Positions 42,115-51,395 of a stretch of DNA of 64,000 bases are shown here, piece by piece. The notes under the pieces are model-generated. The model was not told where the DNA came from. It worked only from the letters and a program-made list of their open reading frames with translations, and did no database searches. Positions within the stretch are counted from its first letter, which is position 1. Each line of letters starts with the position of its first letter. A program made the translations under genes and the position numbers. Location of the stretch: NCBI RefSeq assembly GCF_020169515.1, contig NZ_JAHMHW010000001.1, positions 558,001-622,000 of the forward strand. The letters run 5' to 3'. Origin of the DNA: Paenibacillus vietnamensis. Lineage in GTDB: Bacteria > Bacillota > Bacilli > Paenibacillales > Paenibacillaceae.

Positions 42115-43282
42115 GGATGACTATCGCTTGCGTCTTGCGATTCATTTGCTCGATTTCGGCACGGCGCGGCATCGGTTCGATCAACAACGGATCGTCCAGC
42201 CAATGCGGAGGTAAAGGGACAGGACTGCTTGAGGCCCACTTGCTCAGCCACCCCTCAGGCAGACGCTGCGTAGTGCCCGAGACAGCTGCTTCTGCAAGAG
42301 GATGCTCCGTCATCGTCAACCAGACGAGAGACCAGGCTCGCGGAACTACCCGGTAAATATCGTATCCTCCGCCTCCGAGAGCAATCCAGCGGCCGTTCGT
42401 ATAGTCATGGGCCAACTTATGGATAATCGCCGGGATTTCCGCATAAATCCTCATGCTGCAATGGATATGGGACAGCGGATCGTAAGCATGCGCATCGCAG
42501 CCGTGCTGGCTGATGATGACGTCCGGCTTGAAAGCTGCAACGACTTTATTAAGCGTAATAGTAAAGCTCTCCAGCCATGAATCATCCTCCGTATAGGGCT
42601 CAAGAGGCATGTTAAAGCAGGCTCCAAAGCCGTTGTCGATGCCCTTCTCATGGACAAAGCCGGTGCCGGGAAAAAGAAATTTTCCTGTTTCGTGTATGGA
42701 ATAGGTGCATACATCCGGATCGTCGTAGAACACCCACTGCACGCCGTCGCCGTGATGGACATCCGTATCGATATATAACACTTTTGCGCCGTATGTCCGG
42801 CGGATATGATTGATCGCCACAGCCGCGTCGTTATAGACGCAGAAGCCGGAAGCACGCTCGGGAAATGCGTGATGCAGCCCACCTGCCAAATGGTAGGCAT
42901 GCTGGACGCGACCTGACATAACGGCGTCAGCTGCCGCAACAGAGCCGCTGACGATCGCCGCTGCGGCATGATGCATGCCGGGAAAAAAAGGCGTATCCTC
43001 CGTATTCAGACCGTACTGCTTTGCCAGTCTGTCCGGCTCGGGACCGGGATTGGCTCCGCTGAGCGACTTTACCGCGTTCACATAATCTGCCCGGTGTACG
43101 GTCGTCAGAAGCCCGTTATCCGGATCGTGCGCGGGGAGCGCTATTTGTTCCTCCGTTAAAGCGCCTGCCGCCTTCAGCAAATCGATCGTAAGGGCCAGGC
43201 GGAGCGGATTGAAGGGATGCTCCTCGCCAAACCGGTATCCGCTGCAGTCCGGATGATAGAAAAATAAAGCGTCTGAAGACAT
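42104..43282 (-). CDS. acuC: Acetoin utilization protein AcuC (zinc protein deacetylase)
   Basis: Histone-deacetylase-fold enzyme that removes the acetyl group from AcsA and so reactivates it, 392 aa. The landmarks are HLAGGLHHAFPERASGFCVYND (the His pair), DTDVHHGDGVQWVFYDDP with zinc ligands, STISQHGCD-type IISQHGCDAHAYDPL, and LGGGGYDI with the catalytic Tyr. ATG 43282 follows AGGAGGA. The transcript comes from acuA through a 38-bp repeat array; acuB is missing. Confidence 0.92.
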   Translation of the reverse strand: MSSDALFFYHPDCSGYRFGEEHPFNPLRLALTIDLLKAAGALTEEQIALPAHDPDNGLLTTVHRADYVNAVKSLSGANPGPEPDRLAKQYGLNTEDTPFFPGMHHAAAAIVSGSVAAADAVMSGRVQHAYHLAGGLHHAFPERASGFCVYNDAAVAINHIRRTYGAKVLYIDTDVHHGDGVQWVFYDDPDVCTYSIHETGKFLFPGTGFVHEKGIDNGFGACFNMPLEPYTEDDSWLESFTITLNKVVAAFKPDVIISQHGCDAHAYDPLSHIHCSMRIYAEIPAIIHKLAHDYTNGRWIALGGGGYDIYRVVPRAWSLVWLTMTEHPLAEAAVSGTTQRLPEGWLSKWASSSPVPLPPHWLDDPLLIEPMPRRAEIEQMNRKTQAIVIQDL

Positions 43283-43296
43283 TTCGATCCTCCTAA

Positions 43297-43448
43297 AGGT
43301 TTGCGCAGCAAACCTACTTCGTAAGCATAGGCTTAGGTTTGCGAAGCAAACCTACTTCGTAAGCATAGGCTTAGGTTTGCGAAGCGAACCTACTTCGTAA
43401 GCATGGGCTTAGGTTTGCGAAGCGAACCTACTTTGTAAGCATGGGCTT
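43297..43448. repeat. Four tandem 38-bp repeats with hairpins between acuA and acuC
   Basis: Unit starts at 43297, 43335, 43373 and 43411, exactly 38 bp apart. Each holds AGGTTTGCGAAGCAAACCT (or GCGAACCT variant), a perfect or near-perfect hairpin, then ACTTCGTAAGCAT and GGCTT, a second small palindrome. Units differ by few bases. The last unit supplies the acuA stop codon. The copy next to acuC sits directly before the AGGAGG ribosome site. Confidence 0.95.
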
Positions 43449-44079
43449 AGTACATGAAACGTTGACGAAAACGCACATGGTCGAATTGCTGGACGGAGCT
43501 GAGCGGCACTTCTTTGCCGATCCGCACCATCAGGCAGTTAGCGGGATGGGAGCAAATTTCAGGGTCGTCCGTCGCGAACCAGACCATTCCGACCGATTGC
43601 ATAAGGCTTTCCATCATTTTGCGGTACTCCCATACGCTTAGCTTCGTACCCTCGAGATCCCAATGCCAGTAATATTCCGTCGTGAAGACGATCATATTTT
43701 CGAGCTGATCGTCGGCGAACGCAAGCCTGATCATCTTTTTGCCAAGCCCGTGCCCCCGGTACTCGTCGGCTACCTCGATTGCGCCAAGCTCGATCAGATC
43801 GGTCATGCCGCCTTCCGACCAGCGCTCCAGCTCATCTGCGTAATGAAAAGTAACGTAACCCGCAATTGTATTGCCTTCACGGGCCAAAATAATCCTTCCT
43901 TCTTCGAGTCCGGCGATTTCAACGAGCGCTTCGTGCTGCTCGCGCGGTTTGCGGAATGCATCCAAGGAAGGATGCATGGCCATGTCGGCCAGTCTGTCAG
44001 CAGGAACAGGGCCTTCAATAACAAGCTCACGGCTCGCATCGATTGCATGCTGCTCACGCTGCAAGCGTTTTCTATGCAT
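43447..44079 (-). CDS. acuA: Protein acetyltransferase AcuA (GNAT)
   Basis: Acetylates AcsA at its conserved lysine and turns it off, 210 aa. The blocks LVIEGPVPADRLADM, FRKPREQHEALVEIAGLEEG, DLIELGAIEVADEYRGHGLG (acetyl-CoA loop) and FTTEYYWHWDLEG match B. subtilis AcuA along the chain. The start is ATG 44079, or the TTG just before it; AAGGGG lies 8 to 11 bases upstream. It is divergent from acsA, the Bacillus arrangement. The TAA stop lies in the repeat array. Confidence 0.93.
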   Translation of the reverse strand: MHRKRLQREQHAIDASRELVIEGPVPADRLADMAMHPSLDAFRKPREQHEALVEIAGLEEGRIILAREGNTIAGYVTFHYADELERWSEGGMTDLIELGAIEVADEYRGHGLGKKMIRLAFADDQLENMIVFTTEYYWHWDLEGTKLSVWEYRKMMESLMQSVGMVWFATDDPEICSHPANCLMVRIGKEVPLSSVQQFDHVRFRQRFMY

Positions 44080-44192
44080 CAAGGCAAATTCCCCTTTGCT
44101 TATGTTGTATGCCTCATTCTGAGCTTCGTTTAGTCTTTTATATCAAAAATCCGCGAAAATGAAAAGCGTAGTCGAAAAAGAAAAGGTTATGC

Positions 44193-44198
44193 TATAAT
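44193..44198 (+). promoter_or_regulatory. -10 box of acsA
   Basis: TATAAT. No good -35 is visible 17 bases upstream (AGTCGA), so it may need an activator or be weak. Confidence 0.45.
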
Positions 44199-44214
44199 AA
44201 ATTTGGCTGTTTTT

Positions 44215-44229
44215 ATGAAAGCGTATTCG
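44215..44229 (+). promoter_or_regulatory. Predicted cre (CcpA) site downstream of the acsA -10
   Basis: ATGAAAGCGTATTCG fits WTGAAARCGYTTWNN with one mismatch. It lies about 17 bases after the -10, a typical road-block position for carbon repression of acsA. Confidence 0.6.
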
Positions 44230-44267
44230 CGTAAATAAGAAAAGAGATTTGATGGGAGAGTGACGGC

Positions 44268-45992
44268 ATGATCAACTTGCATCAAGAACGTATACCTGCG
44301 ACAGCGCAAAATCCGAATTTAAAAAACTATGAAGCGGCGGCCGCTTCATTCGAATGGGATCAAATCGAAAGACAGTTCAGCTGGTACGACACGGGGAAAA
44401 TGAATATGGCATATGAAGCCGTCGATCGTCACGTCGACGAAGGCAACGGCGGCAAAGTTGCGCTGTATTACAGCGACAATGAGCGGGATGAGTCTTATAC
44501 ATTTGAACAGCTGAGCAAGCAGTCCAACCGGTTCGGGAACGTTCTGAGGAAGCTCGGCATCACGAAGGGCGACCGCATGTTTATTTTCATGCCTAGAACG
44601 CCTGAGCTTTACTTCAGCGCTCTTGGTGCCTTAAAGGTCGGAGCGGTCGTCGGACCGTTATTCGAGGCGTTTATGGAAACTGCGGTGAAGGACCGTCTGC
44701 AGGACAGCGAAGCGGTGGCGATCGTTACGACGCCGGCTTTGTATCCGCGGATCAAGCGGGCGGAGCTTCCTAATTTAAAACATATCATCGTATTTGGCAA
44801 GGACGTGCCGCAGGACGAAGGAGTCATTGACTTTTCCGCAGTGATGGCCGAAGCTTCCGAGGAAGCGGAGATCAAGTGGCTTGACCGTGAAGACGGATTG
44901 ATACTGCATTATACTTCGGGCTCCACAGGCAAGCCCAAGGGCGTATATCACGTTCAAAATGCGATGATCCAGCACAAATACACCGGGCAGGCTGTTCTGG
45001 ACCTGAAGGAGAATGACGTTTACTGGTGTACGGCAGATCCAGGCTGGGTGACGGGAACCTCGTACGGCATCTTCGCACCGTGGTTGAACGGCGCTACCAA
45101 CGTTATCCGGGGCGGACGCTTCAGTCCCGCAGACTGGTACAGCGTCATTCAAAAATACGGCGTTACGGTCTGGTACAGCGCGCCAACCGCCTTCCGGATG
45201 CTCATGGGAGCAGGCGACGATATTTCGCAGCAGTACGATTTGTCGAGCTTGCGTCATGTTCTTAGCGTTGGCGAGCCGCTAAATCCGGAAGTCGTCCGCT
45301 GGGGGATGAAAGTATACGGACAGCGTATCCACGATACATGGTGGATGACGGAGACTGGCGCCCAGCTCATTTGCAACTATCCAAGCATGGACATCAAGCC
45401 GGGCTCCATGGGCAAGCCTCTGCCGGGCATTCAAGCTGCGATCATCGATGACAGCGGCAATGTTGTCCCGCCATACCGGATGGGGAATTTGGCGGTAAGA
45501 ACGCCATGGCCTTCGATGATGCGCCAAATATGGAACAACCCGTCCAAATACGGCGAATATTTTTACTTAAACGGTTGGTATGTGTCCGGCGACTCCGCCT
45601 ACATGGACGAAGACGGATACTTCTGGTTCCAAGGACGGATCGACGATGTTATTAACACAGCTGGCGAGCGGGTCGGCCCATTCGAGGTCGAAAGCAAGCT
45701 CGTCGAGCATCCTGCGGTAGCTGAAGCAGGGGTAATCGGAAAACCGGACCCGATGCGCGGCGAAATCATTAAAGCGTTTATTGCTCTGCGCGAAGGCTTT
45801 GAGCCGTCCGATGAGTTAAAGCAGGAAATTTCGCAGTTTGTGAAGGTCGGCCTGTCCGCTCATGCGGCGCCAAGGGAAATCGAATTCAAGGATAAGCTGC
45901 CTAAGACGCGCAGCGGCAAAATTATGCGCCGTGTCTTGAAAGCTTGGGAGTTGAATTTGCCGACAGGAGATTTGTCAACTATTGAGGATTAA
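44268..45992 (+). CDS. acsA: Acetyl-CoA synthetase
   Basis: Activates acetate with ATP and CoA, cytosolic, 574 aa (B. subtilis AcsA has 572). The P-loop-like LHYTSGSTGKPKG, WWMTETGAQLICN, the hinge region DDVINTAGERVGPFEVES and the terminal PKTRSGKIMRRVL are all present; the Lys in SGKIMRR is the site AcuA acetylates in B. subtilis. GGGAGAG lies 7 bases before the ATG. A cre site at 44215 predicts repression by CcpA. Confidence 0.95.
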   Translation: MINLHQERIPATAQNPNLKNYEAAAASFEWDQIERQFSWYDTGKMNMAYEAVDRHVDEGNGGKVALYYSDNERDESYTFEQLSKQSNRFGNVLRKLGITKGDRMFIFMPRTPELYFSALGALKVGAVVGPLFEAFMETAVKDRLQDSEAVAIVTTPALYPRIKRAELPNLKHIIVFGKDVPQDEGVIDFSAVMAEASEEAEIKWLDREDGLILHYTSGSTGKPKGVYHVQNAMIQHKYTGQAVLDLKENDVYWCTADPGWVTGTSYGIFAPWLNGATNVIRGGRFSPADWYSVIQKYGVTVWYSAPTAFRMLMGAGDDISQQYDLSSLRHVLSVGEPLNPEVVRWGMKVYGQRIHDTWWMTETGAQLICNYPSMDIKPGSMGKPLPGIQAAIIDDSGNVVPPYRMGNLAVRTPWPSMMRQIWNNPSKYGEYFYLNGWYVSGDSAYMDEDGYFWFQGRIDDVINTAGERVGPFEVESKLVEHPAVAEAGVIGKPDPMRGEIIKAFIALREGFEPSDELKQEISQFVKVGLSAHAAPREIEFKDKLPKTRSGKIMRRVLKAWELNLPTGDLSTIED

Positions 45993-46007
45993 TTCAACAA
46001 TATGAAA

Positions 46008-46044
46008 GAGGATGCCTCCTTTGCGGAGGCATCCTCATTTTTTT
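46008..46044. terminator. Terminator after acsA
   Basis: GAGGATGCCTCC pairs with GGAGGCATCCTC around TTTGC, followed by ATTTTTTT. Confidence 0.9.
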
Positions 46045-46059
46045 GCATGATTTTAACGT

Positions 46060-46443
46060 TTATCTTTGGAACATTTCGATCCATTCCCGGTCGGGACCTT
46101 CGACGAAAAAATATTTGTAGCCGTTAGGCAGCGTTGTAATTTCCTTATCGATAAACGTAACGCCTTGCTCCTTCAGCCGGGTAAATTCCGACTCCACGTC
46201 GGGAACCGTAATGGCGAAATGATGGACCTTACCTTCAGAAGGGAGGCTGTCGTTGTAGCCGTGAATGAGTTCCAGATCCGTTTCATCAGCTCCGCCAAAC
46301 CCGAGAAAGGCCAGCTCGATGACACCGTTCGTATGGGTTAATCGGCCTTTGAGCTCAAACCCAAGCTTCTCCGTATAAAAAGCGATCGATGCTTCCATGT
46401 CTTTGACCATTACGCCTACATGGTCCAATTTCATTTTTTTCAT
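46060..46443 (-). CDS. VOC-family (glyoxalase/dioxygenase-like) protein
   Basis: Small vicinal-oxygen-chelate fold protein, 127 aa. Two beta-alpha-beta-beta-beta modules start LDHVGVMVKDMEASIAFYTE and VHHFAITVPDVESEFTRL. Likely metal ligands are His (LDHV), Glu (LELIHG), His (VHHF) and Glu (REWIEM), as in glyoxalase I or methylmalonyl-CoA epimerase; the substrate is not clear. ATG 46443 with AAAGGA nine bases upstream is chosen; a Met three codons on is possible. Confidence 0.88.
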   Translation of the reverse strand: MKKMKLDHVGVMVKDMEASIAFYTEKLGFELKGRLTHTNGVIELAFLGFGGADETDLELIHGYNDSLPSEGKVHHFAITVPDVESEFTRLKEQGVTFIDKEITTLPNGYKYFFVEGPDREWIEMFQR

Positions 46444-46469
46444 CCTGTTCTGTCCTTTCGAATGCTTTG

Positions 46470-49400
46470 TTATTTGACGAGTACGATAGCAGAAGGACCC
46501 GATTCGCCTTTTCCGTTCTCGGCAGTAAAGAAGAAGGCGCCTCCCGCTTTGGGATTGACGAATTCAAAGCCAGGCCCTGAAGGAGAGGCGATATGAATAT
46601 ACTGGCCGTCATTGGCTGCGCTGTAATAGACATGATAGCGCGCAACTTGGTCGGTTGCGGCATTCGGCGTCCAGCTAAACTGTATACTGATATCCGTTTT
46701 CTCGGCTTTCAGACCGGTTGGCGGAGCGGGAGCGGCGGCAGCTTCTGTTCCGGCCAAGCCGCCCAGCTGAGGCAGCCCGGAGATGATCCCGCCACCGTAA
46801 GGAAGCAGCTGGCTTGGAGCCGATTCCTTGCCCGCAACGTCTACGGCAGTCAAATAATAGGTGTAGGTTTGGCCGGCTGCCACCCTTGTCGGAATGGAGT
46901 AGCTTTGACCTGCCCAAATAGATGAGCCAAGCTTCTCGTAGGCTCCTTGGTTAACGGACCGGTACAGCCGGTAACCGACAACGTCATTGGATGAGCTTTT
47001 TGTAAACGTGATGGTGACCGTGTCTCCTCCGGATGGTGAGAGCTTCACGCTTGCGGGAGGTGCCGGAACGGCTCCGTCATCCACGCGCGGATCCGATTTG
47101 GAAGGCGCATTGTTGCCTGCATCCGCCGGCAAATAGACGGACATCGGCCTGCGGCTGCTGACCGGAAGCTTTGCCTGTGCGGCCGCTATTTCTTCCATTA
47201 GCGCGTCAAGCGGCTTCTTCCGTTTGATCACGACCTTCTCGCTCACCATATCCGCCGGCGTTGCGGGATTAGGCACGTAATTCACTCCGTTGTATGAGAT
47301 GATGGCCATTTTAACGAGCGTATCGTCCGTTTTTTTAGGCAAATCTTTTTTGTTAAACCAGTCGGTTACGAGCATGCCTGCTTGCTTTGTCAAATCGCTA
47401 GGAAGCAAGCCGCTTGCGCTGGAGACAGTCGCTTTCACGATTCCCTCAGGACGTTCGAACTTATCGGTCGCGAACAGCTCCGGCTTCGCATCGGTCACTT
47501 TGTTCATGATAAGCGCCCAAATCGACCGCGCTCTTCCTTTGCCTTCCTCTGACAGGGAATTCACCTGCTCCTCGTAGCCGGACCAAACGCCAAGCGTAAT
47601 ATCCGGCGAGAAGCCCATGAACCATACGTCGCCGTAGCTTTGGGTGGAACCCGTCTTGCCGGCGATCGGAATCTTCCCGTACTTATTGAACTGCGACGTC
47701 AGCTTGTGCCCGGATCCGCTTCTGCTCGAAATAACGGTGGACAGCATATCGGTCATCAGAAACGCGCTTTGCTCGGAGAACACCCGCTTAGGCTCCAATT
47801 TGTGCTCGTATACGATTTTCCCGTTGGCATCCGTTATCTTGTCGATCATATAAGCGTCGTTGAACTCGCCTTTGTTAGGTATGGCGCCATATGCGTTGGT
47901 CATTTCTTCAACCGAAACGCCGATGCTTAGCCCGCCGATTACTCCCGTTTGCGCATAAGCGTCATCAGGCTGTATAGTCGTAATGCCTAATTCCTTGACG
48001 AAATTCCATGCGTTCTCGATTTTGACCTCTTCGTTAAAAATTTTCAGCGCCGGAAGGTTGAGGGAGCGGTTCAGCGCTTCTCTGGCCGTCACGAGTCCGG
48101 CAAATTTCCGGTTCACGTTCATCGGGATGTGGAAGCCCTTCTGGCCGTCCTTCAGAACGATCGGCGCATCGTCGATAATGCTGGCCGGCTGGATAAGGCC
48201 TTGTTCGATAGCAGGCAAATATGCAGCTAACGTTTTCATCGTGGAGCCGGGCTGACGCGTCATTTGGGTAGCGTAGTTCATCTGCTCCTCATAGAAATCG
48301 CGTCCTTCGAGCATGCTGAGAATGGCGCCGGTCTTATGATCCAGCATGACGGCGGCGATTTGCTCGAGTCCTTTCTCCTCGTTGTAAGGGGAGAAGTTAT
48401 CCGGATTGGAGCCGATTTCGCGCATCAAATGATAAATGTCCTTGTCAATCGTTGTGTAAATACGATAGCCTGCGCGCAGAAGATGGTCTCGAGCTTCTTC
48501 GACAAGAGGCGCGTTCTCTTTCTTCCGCAGATCCTCCTTCGTCCAGGTCGGGTTCTGCTGCAAGAGCATAATTTCCGTCGCCTGGCGCTCCGTTTCAAGC
48601 ATAAGATAAGGATAGGTGGTGTATGCTTTCTCGCTAGGCGGCGCCAACGATTTCTTAATATCGAATTGAAGCGCTTCGTCATACTGCTGCTGCGTAATTC
48701 TGCCGGTTTCCAGCATGCGCTGAAGCACCAGCTTCTGGCGTTGGAGCGCGAGCTCGAAGCCTTCCTCATTGAACACGCCTTTGCCCGTGAACGCCGTATA
48801 GGCGGATGGCCGCTGCGGCAAGCCGGCCAAATAGGCAGCTTGAGCGATTGAAAGCTGGTTAAGATCGGTAATGTTGAAAATTCCTTTGGCCGCAGCTTTG
48901 ATCCCGAACACCTGGTAACCGCTAGAGCCGTTGCCGAAAGGCATTTTGTTCAAATAGGCGGCCAAAATTTCTTCTTTGGTCAAGTACCGCTCCATCCTCA
49001 GAGAAAGGAAAATTTCCTTGATTTTCCGGCTGTCGGTTTTGTCAAGACTCAGGAATACGCGGCGCGCCAATTGCTGGGTAAGCGTACTGCCGCCGGTTTG
49101 CGTCTCCTCGTTCATGAGCTTCTGCTTCACGGCCCGGCCTAGACCGTTGATATCGACGCCGTAGTGCTCTAGAAAATTATTGTCTTCTATGGCCAGAAGG
49201 GCATCGATGACCTGCGGCGGCAGTTCTTCGTAAGTGACGATCGTTCGGTCCTCGTCGGTACGAAGCTGGCCGATCAGCGAATCGTCGTTGAAGTATGCAT
49301 ATCCGGTGAGAGCGTTCTCACCAACCTTCTCTTCAATGACCGTTCTCGGCCGAACCTCCTCGTCCTTTACAAGGGCGGCAACATAGCCGGTTACGGCTCC

Positions 49401-49523
49401 ACCCGCAAGCAGTCCGATAAAAATACCGAAATAAATAATCCATTTGACCGTTATGAATGTTACGATACCGAATGTACGCCATTTGCTCCGCTTCATTGGC
49501 GCCGGTTGACGTTCTTCTTGCAT
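46470..49523 (-). CDS. Class A penicillin-binding protein (PBP1A) with two fibronectin III domains
   Basis: Makes and cross-links peptidoglycan, 1017 aa, single N-terminal membrane anchor (residues about 20-42). The GT51 glycosyltransferase has EDNNF about 113 and GGSTLTQQLARR about 144. The transpeptidase has S-T-M-K about 426 and KTGST about 621. Beyond the usual end, two fibronectin type III domains (about 825-915 and 935-1017) follow, common in Paenibacillus and Bacillus PBP1. ATG 49523 follows GGAGGAGGAG; the longer frame to 49574 lacks this. Confidence 0.92.
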   Translation of the reverse strand: MQEERQPAPMKRSKWRTFGIVTFITVKWIIYFGIFIGLLAGGAVTGYVAALVKDEEVRPRTVIEEKVGENALTGYAYFNDDSLIGQLRTDEDRTIVTYEELPPQVIDALLAIEDNNFLEHYGVDINGLGRAVKQKLMNEETQTGGSTLTQQLARRVFLSLDKTDSRKIKEIFLSLRMERYLTKEEILAAYLNKMPFGNGSSGYQVFGIKAAAKGIFNITDLNQLSIAQAAYLAGLPQRPSAYTAFTGKGVFNEEGFELALQRQKLVLQRMLETGRITQQQYDEALQFDIKKSLAPPSEKAYTTYPYLMLETERQATEIMLLQQNPTWTKEDLRKKENAPLVEEARDHLLRAGYRIYTTIDKDIYHLMREIGSNPDNFSPYNEEKGLEQIAAVMLDHKTGAILSMLEGRDFYEEQMNYATQMTRQPGSTMKTLAAYLPAIEQGLIQPASIIDDAPIVLKDGQKGFHIPMNVNRKFAGLVTAREALNRSLNLPALKIFNEEVKIENAWNFVKELGITTIQPDDAYAQTGVIGGLSIGVSVEEMTNAYGAIPNKGEFNDAYMIDKITDANGKIVYEHKLEPKRVFSEQSAFLMTDMLSTVISSRSGSGHKLTSQFNKYGKIPIAGKTGSTQSYGDVWFMGFSPDITLGVWSGYEEQVNSLSEEGKGRARSIWALIMNKVTDAKPELFATDKFERPEGIVKATVSSASGLLPSDLTKQAGMLVTDWFNKKDLPKKTDDTLVKMAIISYNGVNYVPNPATPADMVSEKVVIKRKKPLDALMEEIAAAQAKLPVSSRRPMSVYLPADAGNNAPSKSDPRVDDGAVPAPPASVKLSPSGGDTVTITFTKSSSNDVVGYRLYRSVNQGAYEKLGSSIWAGQSYSIPTRVAAGQTYTYYLTAVDVAGKESAPSQLLPYGGGIISGLPQLGGLAGTEAAAAPAPPTGLKAEKTDISIQFSWTPNAATDQVARYHVYYSAANDGQYIHIASPSGPGFEFVNPKAGGAFFFTAENGKGESGPSAIVLVK

Positions 49524-49595
49524 TTTCTTGTCTCCTCCTCCAAATAGCAGACTTATTATAACATAAATCGCCAAAGTAAGCAGGCATCAACCTGA

Positions 49596-49624
49596 TTGAC
49601 TTCGCTGTGCATATATGGTATAAA
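49596..49624 (+). promoter_or_regulatory. Promoter of the tyrS leader
   Basis: TTGACT, 17 bases, TATAAA, about 25 bases before the T-box stem I. Confidence 0.65.
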
Positions 49625-49649
49625 CACTATTAAAGTTTTATCAGAATAC

Positions 49650-49963
49650 GGCAATGATAGGCATGAGTAGACAGCGCAACGTTCTTGCAGAGAGTCGGTG
49701 GTTGGTGCAAACCGGCAAACGCCGCTTGTCGAATTACCGCCTGGAGCCAAGTGGGGGAACCGGACGGTCCATAGAGCAAATGACGGTTGGCTTCGACAGC
49801 CGGCCCTTATGCCGCCTCATCCGCAGTAGTCCATTTCGGAGCTGAACTCCGTTATCAAGCAACGAAGTGAGAGCATGCTTCTGCATTCGTGCAGCGGCTC
49901 GCTCTAACGAGGGTGGTACCGCGAGCTAATCCTTCTCGTCCCTTGGGGCTGGAAGGATTTTTT
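49650..49963 (+). promoter_or_regulatory. T-box riboswitch before tyrS
   Basis: The conserved T-box AGGGTGGTACCGCG is at 49910-49923. A terminator follows (AATCCTTC pairs with GAAGGATT, 49928-49959, then TTTT). Upstream GC-rich stem I has a GAATTACC loop whose TAC triplet (49735-49737) fits a tyrosine specifier. Uncharged tRNA-Tyr should favour antitermination. Confidence 0.93.
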
Positions 49964-49999
49964 ATGTTCATTTTGAACCTTACGAGGAGGAAAAGATTC

Positions 50000-51256
50000 A
50001 TGGTGAAATGGGAAAAATTGTCAAAGGATCAGCAGGAGGAGGTAGAACGCCAGCTGGCGGTTATCCGCCGAGGAGTGGTGGAAATCGTTCCTGAGGACGA
50101 GCTGAAGCAAAAAATCGCGAACTCCATTGCAACGGGCAAGCCGTTAAAGGTGAAGCTCGGGCTCGATCCGTCGGCTCCGGATATTCATGTGGGGCATACG
50201 GTCGTCCTGCATAAGCTTCGTCAATTCCAGGAGCTCGGTCATGAGGTGCAGCTGCTCATCGGCGATTTCACGGGCAGAATCGGCGACCCTACCGGCAAAT
50301 CGGAAACGAGGAAGCAGCTGACCGAGGAGGACGTGAAGCGGAACGCCGAAACGTACCAGAAGCAAATCTACAAAATTTTGGACCCGGAAAAAACAAAGCT
50401 GTACTACAACTCGGAGTGGCTGGCGCCGCTAAACTTTGCCGACGTTGTGAATTTGGCCGCTAAAGTGACGGTGGCGCGCATGCTGGAGCGCGACGATTTC
50501 ACGAAACGTTACACGAACGGCTTGCCAATCAGCATTCACGAGTTTTTCTACCCGCTCATGCAGGGTTATGACTCCGTAGCGCTTGAGTCGGACGTGGAGC
50601 TTGGCGGAACCGACCAGAAGTTCAATCTGCTGATGGGAAGAACCCTGCAGAAGGAATACGGGAAGGAAGCGCAGGTAACGATCACGACGCCGCTGATCGA
50701 AGGGCTGGACGGCGTCAACAAAATGAGCAAAAGCCTCGGCAACTACATCGGCATCGACGAGGAGCCGAATCAAATTTACGGCAAGTCGATGTCTATTCCG
50801 GATGAGCTCATGTACAAGTACTACGAGCTGGCAACCGATCTGGACAATGATCAGCTTGCCGAACTGAAGAGCGGCCTTGAGGACGGCACAGTACATCCTC
50901 GGGACGCCAAAATGCAGCTGGCCGCTACATTCGTCCGTATGTATCACGGCGAAGAAGCGGCGAAGGCGGCTGAGAATCATTTTATTACAGTATTCCAGCA
51001 GCGCGCGCTTCCGGATGACATCGAAGAGGTTGTCATTGACCCGGCGGAGCTTGAGAACGGTCAGATCAAAATCGTTAAACTGCTTACCGTGCTCGGCTTG
51101 CAGTCGACGAGCAGCGAAGCGAGACGGAGCGTTCAGCAGGGAGCCGTCCGCATCAATGAAGAGAAATTGTCTGACATTAACACGGGTGTAGCACCGAAGG
51201 ACGGCGACGTCATTCAGGTGGGCAAACGCAAATTCGCGAAAATTAAACTCGGCTAG
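50000..51256 (+). CDS. tyrS: Tyrosyl-tRNA synthetase (TyrZ-like subtype)
   Basis: Charges tRNA-Tyr, 418 aa. The class I HIGH motif appears as HVGHT after LGLDPSAPD, and KMSKS is intact ([12 protein letters not shown]). The C-terminal S4-like RNA-binding domain ([21 protein letters not shown]) closes the chain. HVGHT plus [16 protein letters not shown] marks the TyrZ subtype rather than the B. stearothermophilus type. ATG 50000 lies 9 bases after AGGAGG; longer frames reach into the T-box. A terminator follows. Confidence 0.95.
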   Translation: MVKWEKLSKDQQEEVERQLAVIRRGVVEIVPEDELKQKIANSIATGKPLKVKLGLDPSAPDIHVGHTVVLHKLRQFQELGHEVQLLIGDFTGRIGDPTGKSETRKQLTEEDVKRNAETYQKQIYKILDPEKTKLYYNSEWLAPLNFADVVNLAAKVTVARMLERDDFTKRYTNGLPISIHEFFYPLMQGYDSVALESDVELGGTDQKFNLLMGRTLQKEYGKEAQVTITTPLIEGLDGVNKMSKSLGNYIGIDEEPNQIYGKSMSIPDELMYKYYELATDLDNDQLAELKSGLEDGTVHPRDAKMQLAATFVRMYHGEEAAKAAENHFITVFQQRALPDDIEEVVIDPAELENGQIKIVKLLTVLGLQSTSSEARRSVQQGAVRINEEKLSDINTGVAPKDGDVIQVGKRKFAKIKLG

Positions 51257-51264
51257 AAGTTCTA

Positions 51265-51310
51265 AATAAGCTTGTTGAATTGATAACATTCAACAAGCTT
51301 ATTTTTTTTA
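51265..51310 (+). terminator. Terminator after tyrS
   Basis: AATAAGCTTGTTGAAT pairs with ATTCAACAAGCTTATT, then TTTTTT. Confidence 0.9.
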
Positions 51311-51336
51311 GAAACAATTTCCTTCCCTCAGACGTA
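51311..51336 (+). promoter_or_regulatory. Sigma-W-like promoter of nfeD-floT
   Basis: GAAAC, 17 bases, CGTA. It matches the Bacillus sigma-W pattern TGAAAC-N16-CGTA apart from one base of spacing and the first T (A here). Confidence 0.6.
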
Positions 51337-51395
51337 TTAAATAAAGGAATAATTGTTATCTTCTGGATTCCGGAAAGGGAGGAGGAGACGGAAGC

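Noticed and set aside
43297..43448. CRISPR array at the 38-bp repeats
   Set aside because: Units are head-to-tail with no unique spacers between them and no cas genes nearby.
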